From assembly GCA_963710665.1 (NCBI GenBank), contig CAVQBC010000003.1, positions 620,001 to 684,000 on the forward strand: a stretch of 64,000 nucleotides of DNA. Reading direction: 5' to 3'. The notes beneath the pieces are model-generated. The model saw only the letters and a program-made list of their open reading frames with translations. It was not told where the DNA came from and did no database searches. A program made the position numbers and the translations under genes. Origin of the DNA: CAVQBC01 sp963710665 (GTDB lineage: Bacteria; Actinomycetota; Thermoleophilia; Solirubrobacterales; Solirubrobacteraceae). Of the stretch, positions 1 through 12,018 are shown in pieces (position 1 is the first letter of the stretch; each line of letters starts with the position of its first letter).

Positions 1-896
1 AGCCGTCCTGCAACAGCTCGCCGGGTGCCTTGGAGAGCTGGGTCGGCTGCCCCGCCGCGTGGAACGGCTCGCATGACCGGGCGAACAGGTCCGGGCAGTC
101 GGCGCCGGCGCGGACGTGCGGGTAGACGGCGTCGAGCGACTCGCGGACCAGCCGCCAGTAGTCCGCGAGCTCGCCGGGCGGCTCGCCCCCGCCGGCCACG
201 AACGTGCGCGTCATGTCCGCCCAGCAGCGCGACCCGGGGTCGCGCGGCCAGATGTCGATGACCACCGGCTCGCCCGCCGCCGGCTCGCCGTGGCCGGTCT
301 CGTGGCCGACGGCGGACTGGCCGCCGTGGGAGACGATGACGTCGTCGGGCAGCTCGGCGCCGAGCTCCTCGCACGTGGACTGCATGGCCGCGCGCACGTC
401 CTCGCAGGTCAGGCCGGGGCGCAGCTCGCGGATGAGCCCGGCGGCCACTCCCATCGCCGCGTCGGCGGCGCGCTGGGCGCGGCGGATGCCGGCGAGCTGC
501 GCGTCGGTCTTGGCCCGGCGGCGGTCGGCGAAGCGCTCGCCGTCGACGACCAGCTCGACGCCGCCGCCGCGCAGGTGGTCGGCCACCGCGAGCGGGAAGC
601 CGGGCGGCACCGCGGCCCGCGCGATGCCGAGCTTGCGGCACGCGCGCAGCGTCATCTCCACGTCGAACTCCAGCCGCGAGACGCCCCCCGAGAGCAGCTC
701 GTCGGCGCCGAGCTCCGCGAAGACGTCGAGCACCTCGATGCCAAGCGGGCTGACCTTGTCGGCGTCGAGCACGCTCACCGTCGCCACCCGCCGCCCGTCG
801 AGCTCGGCGTACAGGAACGGGTCGATGATCCCGGCGGGGATCGAGTGGAAGAGGTCGGGCAGCCCGTCCGGCGCGCCGTGGATGAGGAGCGGGTGG

Positions 897-904
<8 letters not shown>
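1..904 (-). CDS. M24 family metallopeptidase (Xaa-Pro dipeptidase-like), C-terminus cut by window edge
   Basis: Likely cleaves Xaa-Pro or related peptide bonds in the cytoplasm with a dinuclear metal site. The visible 301 residues contain a creatinase-like N-terminal domain (LLIHGAPDGLPDLF onward) followed by the start of the pita-bread catalytic fold, with VVSHGGQSAVGHETG and an Asp-rich stretch (IDIWPRD then WADMTRTF) that supplies the first two metal-binding aspartates. The later His/Glu ligands lie beyond position 1 and cannot be checked. The ATG at 904 overlaps the purB stop by 8 bases, so it is translationally coupled as the last visible gene of the purine operon. Family is clear from the motifs; exact substrate is unknown. 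Confidence 0.85.
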
Positions 905-2171
<1,267 letters not shown>

Positions 2172-2200
2172 CGGCCCGGGATCCTAGGCGGGCACGCCGC

Positions 2201-4333
2201 TCAGCCCGGCGTGAGCGCCGGTCCGACGGCGACGTCGTGCGGCCACGGCGCCGCGCCGGCGGCGTCCGGGAGCGACCACGCGCGCCCGAGGCCCTCGAGC
2301 AGCGCATCCGGTGGCGGGCCGCCCAGCACGAGCGCGAACAGGCCGCGGCGCCCCTCCAGCGCCGTCGCCGGGGCCGTGAAGCCCTCGCGCGCCAGCAGGG
2401 CCGCCTCGACCGCGTCCGCGGCCGCCTTGGCACCGGCCAGGGCGCGGCAGCGCTCCTCTGGGACGTCGCGGAACCCCGCGCACTGCGTCGCGGCGATCCC
2501 GATCGCGCGCGCGACCTCGCCGGGCGATCCGCCGAGCGCGCGCGAGACGCCCGCCGCGGCGCCGGCCAGCGCCGCGCCGCCCTCCGGCAGCCACACGTCC
2601 GCGACCGGCGCGAGCGCGGCCTCGAGCCGCCGCGCGACCTCCTCGCCGACCGCGATCCCGTCGCCGGCCGCCTCTGGGCCCCCTATTGCGAGCACCGCGC
2701 TCGCGACGACGGCGGTGGGGCCGTCGACGCCTTCGAGGATGGCCGCCAGCGCGCCGAGCGAGGCGGTGCGCGACGGCGTCTGCTCCCCGCCCGCCGCGTC
2801 GCGCGCCGCGAGGACCTCCGGGCGCCCGGCGCGGTCGCGAGCGGCGGTGACCGCCGACCACGCCCCGGCGAGCGCCGCCTCGCGGACATCCGCCGGCACC
2901 GTGGCGCGGGACGCGAAGGTCGCCAGCGCCCACGTCGCGCCCTCGCCCGGCGCCGCGTCCGAGGGCGGCGGCTCGGCGGGCCGGCGGGCCATCGAGGCCG
3001 CCGGGGCGACCGCCTCGAGCAACCCCGCGACCGACGGCCGCGTGTCGAGCTCCCCGACCATGCGCGCGAGCGCGGGGCCCGCGTCGTCGCCGGGCATCCC
3101 GGCCAGCAGCGGCTCGGCCTTGGCGAGCAGGTCGTCCCACCCCAGCGGCCGCGCGAGGCTGCCGCGCGCATGCTCGACCGCCTCGTGCAGGAGGCGCCCG
3201 TCGGCGTGGCGCACGGTCAGCTCGGCGGCGTCACGCGGGCAGTCGTCGTCGGGGACGAGCCGCAGGCGGCCGCGCAGCTCCACCAGATCGGCCGCGCGCA
3301 CGCGCTCGTCGGCGTACTGGGCGAGGCCGACCGTGCCGTCGAGCAGCGCGGCCGCCACGCCGTGGATGGTGCTGAACCTGGCCTCCAGGCCGTCGCGCGG
3401 CTGGGGGTTGCCGGTGAGCTCGACCACGAGCGGGTGGCAGCGGAGCTCGGCCTCGGCGATCTCGCCGCCGCGGACGGCGGCGGCGAGCCGCTCCCCCGCC
3501 TCGATGCCGGGGTGCGACACGATCCCGCACGGATACGGCTTGAAGGTGTTCTCGAGCAGCCGCCAGCGGTCGGGCTCGCCGAGCAGCTCGGCGTCGGCGA
3601 AATCGCCCGACAGCGCGGCGACGAACGCGCCGCCTCCGAGCACGCGCTCGGGGCCGGGCACACCCGCCGCCGCGAGCCGCGCGGCGCGCAGCCCGTTCGC
3701 CGCGGCCTTGCCCGCGTGCATGGCCTTGGTCATCGTCCCGAAGCCCTCGCGCATGCCGAGCGGCTGGTGCAGCGCGTGGCCGAGCATGGCGGGCCAGCGG
3801 TCGGCGGGCAGGCCGAGGAGGATCGCCGCGGTCGCCGCGGCGCCCGTCGGCCCGCACGTCCCGGTGATGTGCCAGCCGCGGTCGTAGTGCCACGGCGTGA
3901 TCGCCAGGCCGAGGCGCAGCTGCGCCTCGCAGCCGACCGCGAACGCGCGCAGCGCGAGCTCTCCGCCCGGCTCGCGCCCGCCGAGGCCGACGAGGACGCC
4001 CAGGGCCGCCGCCCCGGGGTGGATCACCGTGGCCAGGTGCGTGTCGTCGAAGTCGTCGACGTGGGCGGCGAAGCCGGTGGCCAGCGCGGCGTGATGCGCG
4101 TCCAGCCGCCCCGTGCGCCCCGGCGGCGCGGCGACCGGCGACCCGCCGTAGCGCGCGCCGACGGCGGCGATCGCGTCGACGCCGGGGTGCCGGCTGCCCC
4201 CGACCGCGGTGACCAGGACGTTGAACAGGGAGAGCCGCGCGTGCTCGGCGACCTCGGGCGGGAGCGGCCGGGAGGCCAGCGCGGCGAGGTGGTCGCCGAA
4301 CGCGGTCACGGCGTCGTGGGTGCCGATCGTCAT
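2201..4333 (-). CDS. MmgE/PrpD family protein with a second, partial PrpD-like domain at its C-terminus
   Basis: The first ~460 of 710 residues are a complete MmgE/PrpD protein, the family of 2-methylcitrate dehydratase and cis-aconitate decarboxylase relatives (HVDDFDDTH, GWHITGTCGPTGAAA, HAGKAAANGLRA, KPYPCGIVSHPGIEA). Residues ~470-710 again look like the helical N-terminal PrpD half: SRALGGSPGEVARAIGIAA and then AGAKAAADAVEAALLAREG are recognisable family segments, but the C-terminal half of a second copy is missing. Ordinary members are about 450 residues, so this is a fusion or internal duplication. It sits between purE (38 bases) and purB (29 bases), which is not a usual purine-operon member. 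Substrate unknown; metabolite dehydration or decarboxylation is inferred from the family only. Confidence 0.85.
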   Translation of the reverse strand: MTIGTHDAVTAFGDHLAALASRPLPPEVAEHARLSLFNVLVTAVGGSRHPGVDAIAAVGARYGGSPVAAPPGRTGRLDAHHAALATGFAAHVDDFDDTHLATVIHPGAAALGVLVGLGGREPGGELALRAFAVGCEAQLRLGLAITPWHYDRGWHITGTCGPTGAAATAAILLGLPADRWPAMLGHALHQPLGMREGFGTMTKAMHAGKAAANGLRAARLAAAGVPGPERVLGGGAFVAALSGDFADAELLGEPDRWRLLENTFKPYPCGIVSHPGIEAGERLAAAVRGGEIAEAELRCHPLVVELTGNPQPRDGLEARFSTIHGVAAALLDGTVGLAQYADERVRAADLVELRGRLRLVPDDDCPRDAAELTVRHADGRLLHEAVEHARGSLARPLGWDDLLAKAEPLLAGMPGDDAGPALARMVGELDTRPSVAGLLEAVAPAASMARRPAEPPPSDAAPGEGATWALATFASRATVPADVREAALAGAWSAVTAARDRAGRPEVLAARDAAGGEQTPSRTASLGALAAILEGVDGPTAVVASAVLAIGGPEAAGDGIAVGEEVARRLEAALAPVADVWLPEGGAALAGAAAGVSRALGGSPGEVARAIGIAATQCAGFRDVPEERCRALAGAKAAADAVEAALLAREGFTAPATALEGRRGLFALVLGGPPPDALLEGLGRAWSLPDAAGAAPWPHDVAVGPALTPG

Positions 4334-4371
4334 GGGACAGCCCTACCCTGGCGACGGCGCCGGCGACTCGC

Positions 4372-4854
4372 TCAGGCGTCGAGGATGCGCGCCGCGAGCA
4401 CCGCCGCGTTGCGCGCGTTGTCCACGCCCACGCAGGCCACCGGCACCCCGGGCGGCATCTGCGCGATCGACAGCAGCGCGTCGAGCCCGCCGGCCACCGA
4501 CTTCGACGACGTGAGGGGCACGCCGATCACCGGCAGCTCGGTGTGCGCGGCGACGACGCCGGGCAGGGCGGCCGACAGCCCGGCGCCGGCGATGATCACC
4601 CGGAGGCCGCGCATGCGCGCGTTCTTCGCGTAGTCGGCCACGGTGTCGGGCTCGCGGTGCGCGGACATGACGCGGACCTCGTGGAGGATGTCGCGCTTCT
4701 CGAGCTCCTTGGCGGCGGCCTCCATGGCCGGGAGGTCGCTCTTGGAGCCCATGAGGATGCCGACGCGGGGGGCGCCGACGTCCATCTCGTCGAACTCGGC
4801 CTCCACCTGCTCGTCGACCGTGGGCTCGGGCGCCGTCTGGCGCCGCTCGCTCAT
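4372..4854 (-). CDS. purE: 5-(carboxyamino)imidazole ribonucleotide mutase
   Basis: Converts N5-CAIR to 4-carboxy-AIR in purine synthesis. The 160-residue protein has an acidic ~28-residue N-terminal extension, then the class I PurE core: VGILMGSKSDLPAM, VMSAHREPD (the His that shuttles the carboxylate), and SSKSVAGGLDALLSI followed by MPPGVPVACVGVDNARNAA. The ATG at 4854 overlaps the purD stop (ATGA). purK is not in this window. The longer open frame upstream is out-of-frame purD sequence and was discarded. Confidence 0.96.
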   Translation of the reverse strand: MSERRQTAPEPTVDEQVEAEFDEMDVGAPRVGILMGSKSDLPAMEAAAKELEKRDILHEVRVMSAHREPDTVADYAKNARMRGLRVIIAGAGLSAALPGVVAAHTELPVIGVPLTSSKSVAGGLDALLSIAQMPPGVPVACVGVDNARNAAVLAARILDA

Positions 4855-6119
4855 CGGGCGAGCTCCTGCGCCGCGCGCAGCGCGATGTCGCGCCGCAGCT
4901 GCATGCCGTCGAAGGCGATCACGTCGGCGGCAGCATACGCGGCGGCCCGGGCCGAACCGATGTCGGCGCCCATCGCGGTCACGCCCAGCACCCGCCCCCC
5001 GGCCGTCACGACGTTCCCGTCGGACGTCGCGGTGCCGGCGTGATCGACCGCCGCATCGGCCGGGACGCGGTCGAGCCCGCGGATGACGTCGCCGGTCGAG
5101 GCGCTCGCCGGATAGCCGCCCGAGGCGAGCACGACGCACACGGCCGGCCGCGGGTCCCACTCGAGCTCGACGCCGGCCAGGCCGCCGGGCTCGACCGCGC
5201 CCAGCAGCGCCGCCAGCAGGTCGCTGCGCAGGCGCGGGAGCACGGCCTGCGTCTCGGGGTCGCCGAAGCGCACGTTGAACTCGAGCACGCGCGGCCCGGC
5301 GCCGGTCAGCATCAGCCCCGCGTAGAGCACGCCGTGGAACGGCGTGCCCCGGCGCGCGAGCTCGTCGACCACCGGCTGATGGACGTCGGCGCGGATGCGC
5401 TCGACGAGCGCGGGCCCGACCTCCGGCACCGGCGAGAAGGCGCCCATGCCGCCGGTGTTGGGGCCGGAGTCCCCGTCGCCGATGCGCTTGAAGTCGCGCG
5501 CCGGTGCGAGCGGCAGCGCGCGCTCCCCGTCGCAGAGGGCCAGCAGCGAGAGCTCGTCGCCGTCCAGGAACTCCTCCACCACGACGGGCTGGTCGCCGAA
5601 GCGCCGCTCCACGAGCATCGCCTGCAGCGCGGCGCGCGCCTCGTCCTCGTCGCCCGCGATCACGACGCCCTTGCCGGCCGCCAGCCCGTCGGCCTTGAGC
5701 ACCGTGGGGTAGCCCTCGACCGCGGCCATGCCGTCCTCGACGGTCTCCACCACGCGGTGGCGCGCGGTCGGGACGCCGGCGGCCGCCATCACCTCCTTCG
5801 CGAACGCCTTCGAGCCCTCGAGCCGGGCCGCGGCGCCGCTCGGCCCGAAGCAGCGCACGCCCGCCTCGCCCAGCGCGTCGGCGACGCCCGCGACGAGCGG
5901 CGCCTCGGGGCCGACCACCACGAGGTCCACGCCGGCCGCGGCGGCCGCCCGCGCGAGCCCCGCCGGGTCGCCTGGGTCGGCGCCGGCGAGCACGACGGTG
6001 TCGGCCCGGATGCCCGCGTTGCCCGGGGCGCACAGCAGCTCGGGCGCCTGCGGCGAACGGGCGAGCGCGCGTACCAGCGCGTGCTCGCGCCCACCGGAGC
6101 CGACGACGAGGACCTTCAT
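4851..6119 (-). CDS. purD: Phosphoribosylamine-glycine ligase (GAR synthetase)
   Basis: ATP-grasp enzyme joining phosphoribosylamine and glycine, second step of purine synthesis. The 422-residue product begins MKVLVVGSGGREHAL, the canonical PurD N-terminus, followed by LVVVGPEAPLVAG, an ATP-grasp core (VVIAGDEDEA, VVVEEFLDGDELSLLAL) and GPNTGGMGAFSPVP, a PurD hallmark. A longer open frame reaches 6422 but overlaps the upstream GYD gene; the ATG at 6119 gives the family start and lies 5 bases after that gene. purE overlaps its end by 4 bases. Confidence 0.97.
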   Translation of the reverse strand: MKVLVVGSGGREHALVRALARSPQAPELLCAPGNAGIRADTVVLAGADPGDPAGLARAAAAAGVDLVVVGPEAPLVAGVADALGEAGVRCFGPSGAAARLEGSKAFAKEVMAAAGVPTARHRVVETVEDGMAAVEGYPTVLKADGLAAGKGVVIAGDEDEARAALQAMLVERRFGDQPVVVEEFLDGDELSLLALCDGERALPLAPARDFKRIGDGDSGPNTGGMGAFSPVPEVGPALVERIRADVHQPVVDELARRGTPFHGVLYAGLMLTGAGPRVLEFNVRFGDPETQAVLPRLRSDLLAALLGAVEPGGLAGVELEWDPRPAVCVVLASGGYPASASTGDVIRGLDRVPADAAVDHAGTATSDGNVVTAGGRVLGVTAMGADIGSARAAAYAAADVIAFDGMQLRRDIALRAAQELAR

Positions 6120-6124
6120 CGGGC

Positions 6125-6406
6125 TCAGAGCGACGCGATGAAGTCGTCCACCGGGATCGCCGTCAGGGTCTCGTAGTGGGCGGTGCCCCGGGAGCCGAGC
6201 TCGAGCGACACCCGGGCCATCGTCTGCTCGTCGGGCGCCTCGACGATGCTGATGAAGTCGAAGTGGCCGAGCGTCGCCCACTGGGCCCGGACGGTCGCGC
6301 CGAGCTGCTCGACCTCGCGGTTCACCTCCCGGATGCGGGAGGGGTTGTTCTTGACGGTCTGGACGCCTTCGGGGGTCAGTGTCGAGAGCATGATGAACGT
6401 GGGCAC
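6125..6406 (-). CDS. GYD domain protein
   Basis: A 93-residue protein of the GYD family, which has a ferredoxin-like fold and unknown biochemical function. It begins with GTG (VPTFIMLSTLTPEGV), preceded by a strong GGAGGAGG ribosome binding site about 6 bases upstream, which decides this start against longer frames. Visible features are the N-terminal beta strand TFIMLSTLT, the conserved LGHFDFISIVEAPDEQ and a C-terminal strand. It is the first gene of the purine operon, 5 bases before purD. Whether it has any role in purine synthesis is unknown; co-transcription is the only link. Confidence 0.85.
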   Translation of the reverse strand: MPTFIMLSTLTPEGVQTVKNNPSRIREVNREVEQLGATVRAQWATLGHFDFISIVEAPDEQTMARVSLELGSRGTAHYETLTAIPVDDFIASL

Positions 6407-6475
6407 GGCCAGCCTCCTCCACTCGGGTCGGGCAACCGGCGGTTCTACCTGATCGATCGCCCAGCGTGCGGCGCG

Positions 6476-7243
6476 ATGGTTGCGGGCATCATGCCTGCCG
6501 TGAACGCCGTCCCCCCGCTGCTCGCCACGCTCGCCGCCCTCGCGGCGCCGGCGGCCGCCTCGGCGGCGGCGCTCGACCCGCTCGAGCCCTGCTACGTCGC
6601 GGCGGCCCGCGACCGGACCGAGGCGGTGCACTTCGGGGGCAGCGGCTTCACGCCCGACGGGCGCCTGGACATCGCCGTCGACGGCGTGGTCGTCAGCGCC
6701 GACGTGCCGGTCATGCTCGACGGCACCTTTCCGCCGGGCGACGTCCCCGCGCCGTTCGTCTCCGAGGGCCAGCGGCCCTTCACCGTGACGGCGACCGAGC
6801 AGCGCACCGGGATCACGGCCTCCGCCGTCTCGCGTGTGACGGCGCTCGACCTCGAGCTGCGTCCGGCGCGCGCGCGGCCCTCGAGCCGGGTGGTGTTCCA
6901 CGGCCACGGGTTCACCGACCCGGGGCCGGTGTTCGCGCACTACCTCTACCGGGGCAAGGTGCGCAAGACCGTGCGCCTCGCCCGGCCGCGCGGCCACTGC
7001 GGCCACTTCCGCGTGCGCCGCGTCCAGCTCCCCATACGCCGCCCGCGGGTCGGGACGTGGACGCTGCAGGCGGACCAGCACCGCCGCTACCGCTGGCCCC
7101 CGGCGTCCTCCGCCTACCGGCTCCAGATCATCGTGCGGCGGACGGCGGGCCGCGGGACCGCCGTCGCCCCGCGCGCGGCGCGCCGGCCGGCGTTCCCGGC
7201 GCAGGCCCTCGGGACCGGCTCGCCTCCGGACGCCTCCAGGTAA
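6476..7243 (+). CDS. Secreted protein, first of two tandem paralogues
   Basis: I do not recognise a named family. The product is about 250 residues with a Sec signal peptide (AVPPLLATLAALAAPAAASA, cleavage near ASA-AAL) and no further membrane segment. The mature part has two Ig-like/beta-rich segments: GGSGFTPDGRLDIAVDG and, after ELRPARARPSSRVVF, HGHGFTDPG, followed by RGHCGHFRVRRVQLP and a strand-rich basic tail. It is alignable by eye with the next gene (GxGFTP, ARPxSRV, G-C-G spacing). Starts at 6476, 6491 (ATG) and 6503 (GTG) are all possible; none has a convincing ribosome binding site. The tail past residue ~220 is Ala/Arg-rich. Extracellular role unknown. Confidence 0.65.
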   Translation: MVAGIMPAVNAVPPLLATLAALAAPAAASAAALDPLEPCYVAAARDRTEAVHFGGSGFTPDGRLDIAVDGVVVSADVPVMLDGTFPPGDVPAPFVSEGQRPFTVTATEQRTGITASAVSRVTALDLELRPARARPSSRVVFHGHGFTDPGPVFAHYLYRGKVRKTVRLARPRGHCGHFRVRRVQLPIRRPRVGTWTLQADQHRRYRWPPASSAYRLQIIVRRTAGRGTAVAPRAARRPAFPAQALGTGSPPDASR

Positions 7244-7281
7244 CTTCCAGTCGTCAACCGATCGGGAGGTACCACGCCGAA

Positions 7282-8007
7282 ATGCGACACGGAACGTTCG
7301 CACCCCTGGCCGGCGCCATGGCCGTCGCCGCGCTCGCGCTGCCCGCCGCGGCCCCCGCCGCGACGATCAACCCGGACCGGCCGTGCGCGCGCTACGTCCC
7401 CACGCTCGGGCAGCCGACGTGGCAGGCCATCGGGACGGGCTTCACGCCGAGCCAGGTCGTCACCGTCAGGGCCGACGACCAGCTGGTCGGCTCGGCGGCG
7501 GCCGACGCCACCGGCGCCCTGGCCCTGCCGGCGCTCGCCCCCAGCCTCAAGTCCGCGAACACCAACGAGCAGACCTTCACGCTCAACGCGAGCGACGCGG
7601 CCGGCCTCGCCGCCACGCCGTCGCAGCTGCGGGTCGTGCGCCTCACCGTCGACCTGCCGGACCAGGCGCGACCGCGCAGCCGCGTGCTCTACCGCGCCTA
7701 CGGCTTCGCGGCGGGCACGGGGGTCTACCTGCACGTCCGCCGCGGCGGCCAGACGCGCGGGCGCTTCAGCCTCGGCAAGGCCAAGGGCGACTGCGGCAAG
7801 ACCAGCAAGCGCATGCGCTACATGCCGCTGAGCCGCTACCGCACGGGCACCTACGAGTACTGGTTCTCGCAGAGCCGCCGGTACTCGACGCAGACGCGCA
7901 TCTACGGCGTGAAGATCACGATCTTCCGCCGCATCCGCTCCTCCTCGGCCTCCGCGGCGACGGCGGCGAGCACGCTGGGCGCCCGCGTCACGCCGATCTC
8001 GAAGTGA
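7282..8007 (+). CDS. Secreted protein, second of two tandem paralogues
   Basis: A 241-residue exported protein: signal peptide MRHGTFAPLAGAMAVAALAL ending near PAAAPAA, then a beta-rich mature chain. It shares with the preceding gene an early cysteine, a GTGFTPSQVVTV segment, DQARPRSRVLYRAYGF and a conserved KGDCGK cysteine region followed by aromatic strands (YRTGTYEYWFSQ). Such proteins may fold as two Ig-like repeats linked by a disulfide; this is inference. The ATG at 7282 has GGGAGGT 11 bases upstream. The gap to the paralogue is 38 bases, so they may be co-transcribed. A strong hairpin follows at 8014-8046. Confidence 0.75.
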   Translation: MRHGTFAPLAGAMAVAALALPAAAPAATINPDRPCARYVPTLGQPTWQAIGTGFTPSQVVTVRADDQLVGSAAADATGALALPALAPSLKSANTNEQTFTLNASDAAGLAATPSQLRVVRLTVDLPDQARPRSRVLYRAYGFAAGTGVYLHVRRGGQTRGRFSLGKAKGDCGKTSKRMRYMPLSRYRTGTYEYWFSQSRRYSTQTRIYGVKITIFRRIRSSSASAATAASTLGARVTPISK

Positions 8008-8013
8008 GGCGGC

Positions 8014-8046
8014 GCCGGCGGGCGCGGAGCTCCCGCGCCCGCCGGC
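8014..8046. terminator. Perfect 14-bp stem-loop between convergent genes
   Basis: GCCGGCGGGCGCGG at 8014-8027 is perfectly complementary to 8033-8046 with a 5-base loop. It lies 7 bases past the stop of the secreted-protein gene and just before the stop of clpB on the other strand. A bidirectional terminator is likely. There is no U-tract on either side, as is common in GC-rich actinobacteria. Confidence 0.75.
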
Positions 8047-8052
8047 AGGCCG

Positions 8053-10617
<2,565 letters not shown>

Positions 10618-10639
10618 GGGCGGGGTTCTCCGAAGGCGA

Positions 10640-10667
10640 AATCTTAGTCCAGTCGACTGAGATTCTA
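10640..10667 (-). promoter_or_regulatory. HAIR-like inverted repeat (probable HspR operator) and -10 of clpB
   Basis: On the plus strand AATCTTAGTC (10640-10649), a 5-base spacer and GACTGAGATT (10655-10664) form a 10-5-10 inverted repeat with one mismatch; the centre CAGTCGACTG is a perfect palindrome. On the minus strand TAGAAT (10662-10667) is a good -10 box that overlaps the outer arm. The same half-site and spacing occur before dnaK. The known actinobacterial HAIR consensus is CTTGAGT-N7-ACTCAAG; this variant differs but has related geometry. HspR binding is inferred, supported by hspR lying 2 kb away. Confidence 0.7.
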
Positions 10668-10715
10668 GAGCACTCGCGCGCGGGCGCGAAGGGAGTTTCG
10701 CGGTAGCGTCCGTTC

Positions 10716-11381
10716 GTGGCAGAGCCGCTGGACTTCCTCGCCGCCGTCGACGCGCCCGCCCGTGCCGCGCTGGAGGCGGCCGCGACGCGGCGCGGCTACC
10801 CCCGGGACACCGTGCTCTTCCACGGCGGCGACGACGGCGGCACGATGATCGTGCTCGTCTCCGGCCAGGTGAAGATCACCGTCCCGACCCGCCGCGGGCG
10901 CGACACGATCCTCGGCTTCAGCGGGCCCGGCGAGCTCCTCGGAGAGATCTCGGCGGTCGACGGCGGGCCGCGCTCGGCCACCGCGACGGCGATCGAGCCC
11001 GTCGAGGCGCTCGGCATCCCGCGCTCGGCGTTCGCCGGCATCCTCGCCCGCGAGCCCTCGATGTCGCGGGCGTTGCTGAGCGTCCTCGCGGCGCGGCTGC
11101 GGGAGGCCGACCGCCAGCGCGCGGAGTACGCCGGCTACGACGTGCTGGGCCGGGTCGCACGGCGTCTCGTCGAGCTCGCCGAGCGCTTCGGGAGGCCCGG
11201 GCCGGAGGGCCTCGAGATCACGCTCGCCATCTCCCAGCAGGAGCTCGCCGGATGGACCGGCGCCTCGCGAGAGGCGACCAGCAAGGCGCTGACCACGCTG
11301 CGCTCCCTGGGGTGGGTGGAGACCCGCCGGCGGCGCCTCGTCGTCCGCGACCTCGAGGCGCTGCGCAGCCACGCCGCCTGA
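10716..11381 (+). CDS. Crp/Fnr family transcriptional regulator
   Basis: A 221-residue DNA-binding regulator. Residues ~10-125 form a cyclic-nucleotide-binding-type beta barrel (GGDDGGTMIVLVSGQVKI, GPGELLGEISAVDGGPRSA), followed by a dimerisation helix and a winged helix-turn-helix (ISQQELAGWTGASREATSK, then LRSLGWVETRRRRLVV) that matches the Crp recognition helix pattern. There is no N-terminal cysteine cluster, so it is not an Fnr-type oxygen sensor. The start is GTG at 10716. It is divergent from clpB with 98 bases between the starts and so may share regulatory DNA with it. Effector unknown. Confidence 0.9.
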   Translation: MAEPLDFLAAVDAPARAALEAAATRRGYPRDTVLFHGGDDGGTMIVLVSGQVKITVPTRRGRDTILGFSGPGELLGEISAVDGGPRSATATAIEPVEALGIPRSAFAGILAREPSMSRALLSVLAARLREADRQRAEYAGYDVLGRVARRLVELAERFGRPGPEGLEITLAISQQELAGWTGASREATSKALTTLRSLGWVETRRRRLVVRDLEALRSHAA

Positions 11382-11526
11382 GCCCCGCCGTCTGTGGCGG
11401 ATTGCACGTTCGCGGCGTGGCGAAGGGCGTCGAAGCACAGGCTGCGCGGCCGTAGCGTGCACCCACGTCGTCTCCACCGCCCGCCCCGGACCGGACGCGG
11501 GCCGCCGGCCTCGAGGAGGTCATCCG

Positions 11527-11898
11527 ATGATCCGTTCCACCGCGCGGCGCGCAGTCATCGCCGTGCTCACCGCCACGTGCCTGACCATGGCCGCCGCCGT
11601 GCCGGCGAGCGCCATGCTCGCGGTGGACGACGGGCCGGTCACGCCGGCCGAGCCCGCGCCGCCCACGGCGACGCGGTTCCAGACTCCCGACGTGACGGAG
11701 ATCGTGCGCGGCACCGCCCGGCCGCAGCCGCCCGTCGCCGTCGGCGACCCGACCGCGACGCCGCGGCCCATGACGACGCCCGCCGGCGTCGACGTGCTGC
11801 CGCCGGCGATGAGCGGCGGGTTCGCGCTGATCGTCCTGGCGATGTACGCCGGGTTTCGGCTCCGTACGGGTCCGGGAAGGGCTCTGGTACGGGGTTGA
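11527..11898 (+). CDS. Small exported protein with C-terminal membrane segment
   Basis: A 123-residue protein that I do not recognise. It has a signal peptide (RRAVIAVLTATCLTMAAAVP, cleavage near ASA-ML), a Pro/Thr/Ala-rich low-complexity middle (residues ~35-90) and one likely transmembrane helix close to the end (FALIVLAMYAGFRLR), followed by a short basic tail. This layout suggests a small surface-exposed membrane-anchored protein. The ATG is preceded by GAGGAGG about 7 bases upstream. No partner genes are obvious: it lies between the Crp/Fnr gene and the convergent hspR. Confidence 0.65.
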   Translation: MIRSTARRAVIAVLTATCLTMAAAVPASAMLAVDDGPVTPAEPAPPTATRFQTPDVTEIVRGTARPQPPVAVGDPTATPRPMTTPAGVDVLPPAMSGGFALIVLAMYAGFRLRTGPGRALVRG

Positions 11899-11976
11899 GC
11901 GACCCGGTCCTCGCGACGTCGCCGCCCACCTGGGGGCCTGCGGCGTCCACCGGGACGTGACCGGGCCGTCGTCCCT

Positions 11977-11996
11977 GGATGGGGTTCCCCCCATCC
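11977..11996. terminator. Stem-loop between convergent genes
   Basis: GGATGGGG at 11977-11984 pairs perfectly with CCCCATCC at 11989-11996 around a TTCC loop. It lies between the end of the small exported protein gene (11898) and the end of the dnaK operon (12019), so it may terminate both. No U-tract is present. Confidence 0.5.
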
Positions 11997-12018
11997 CGGG
12001 GCGGCGGTCCACCCCTTC

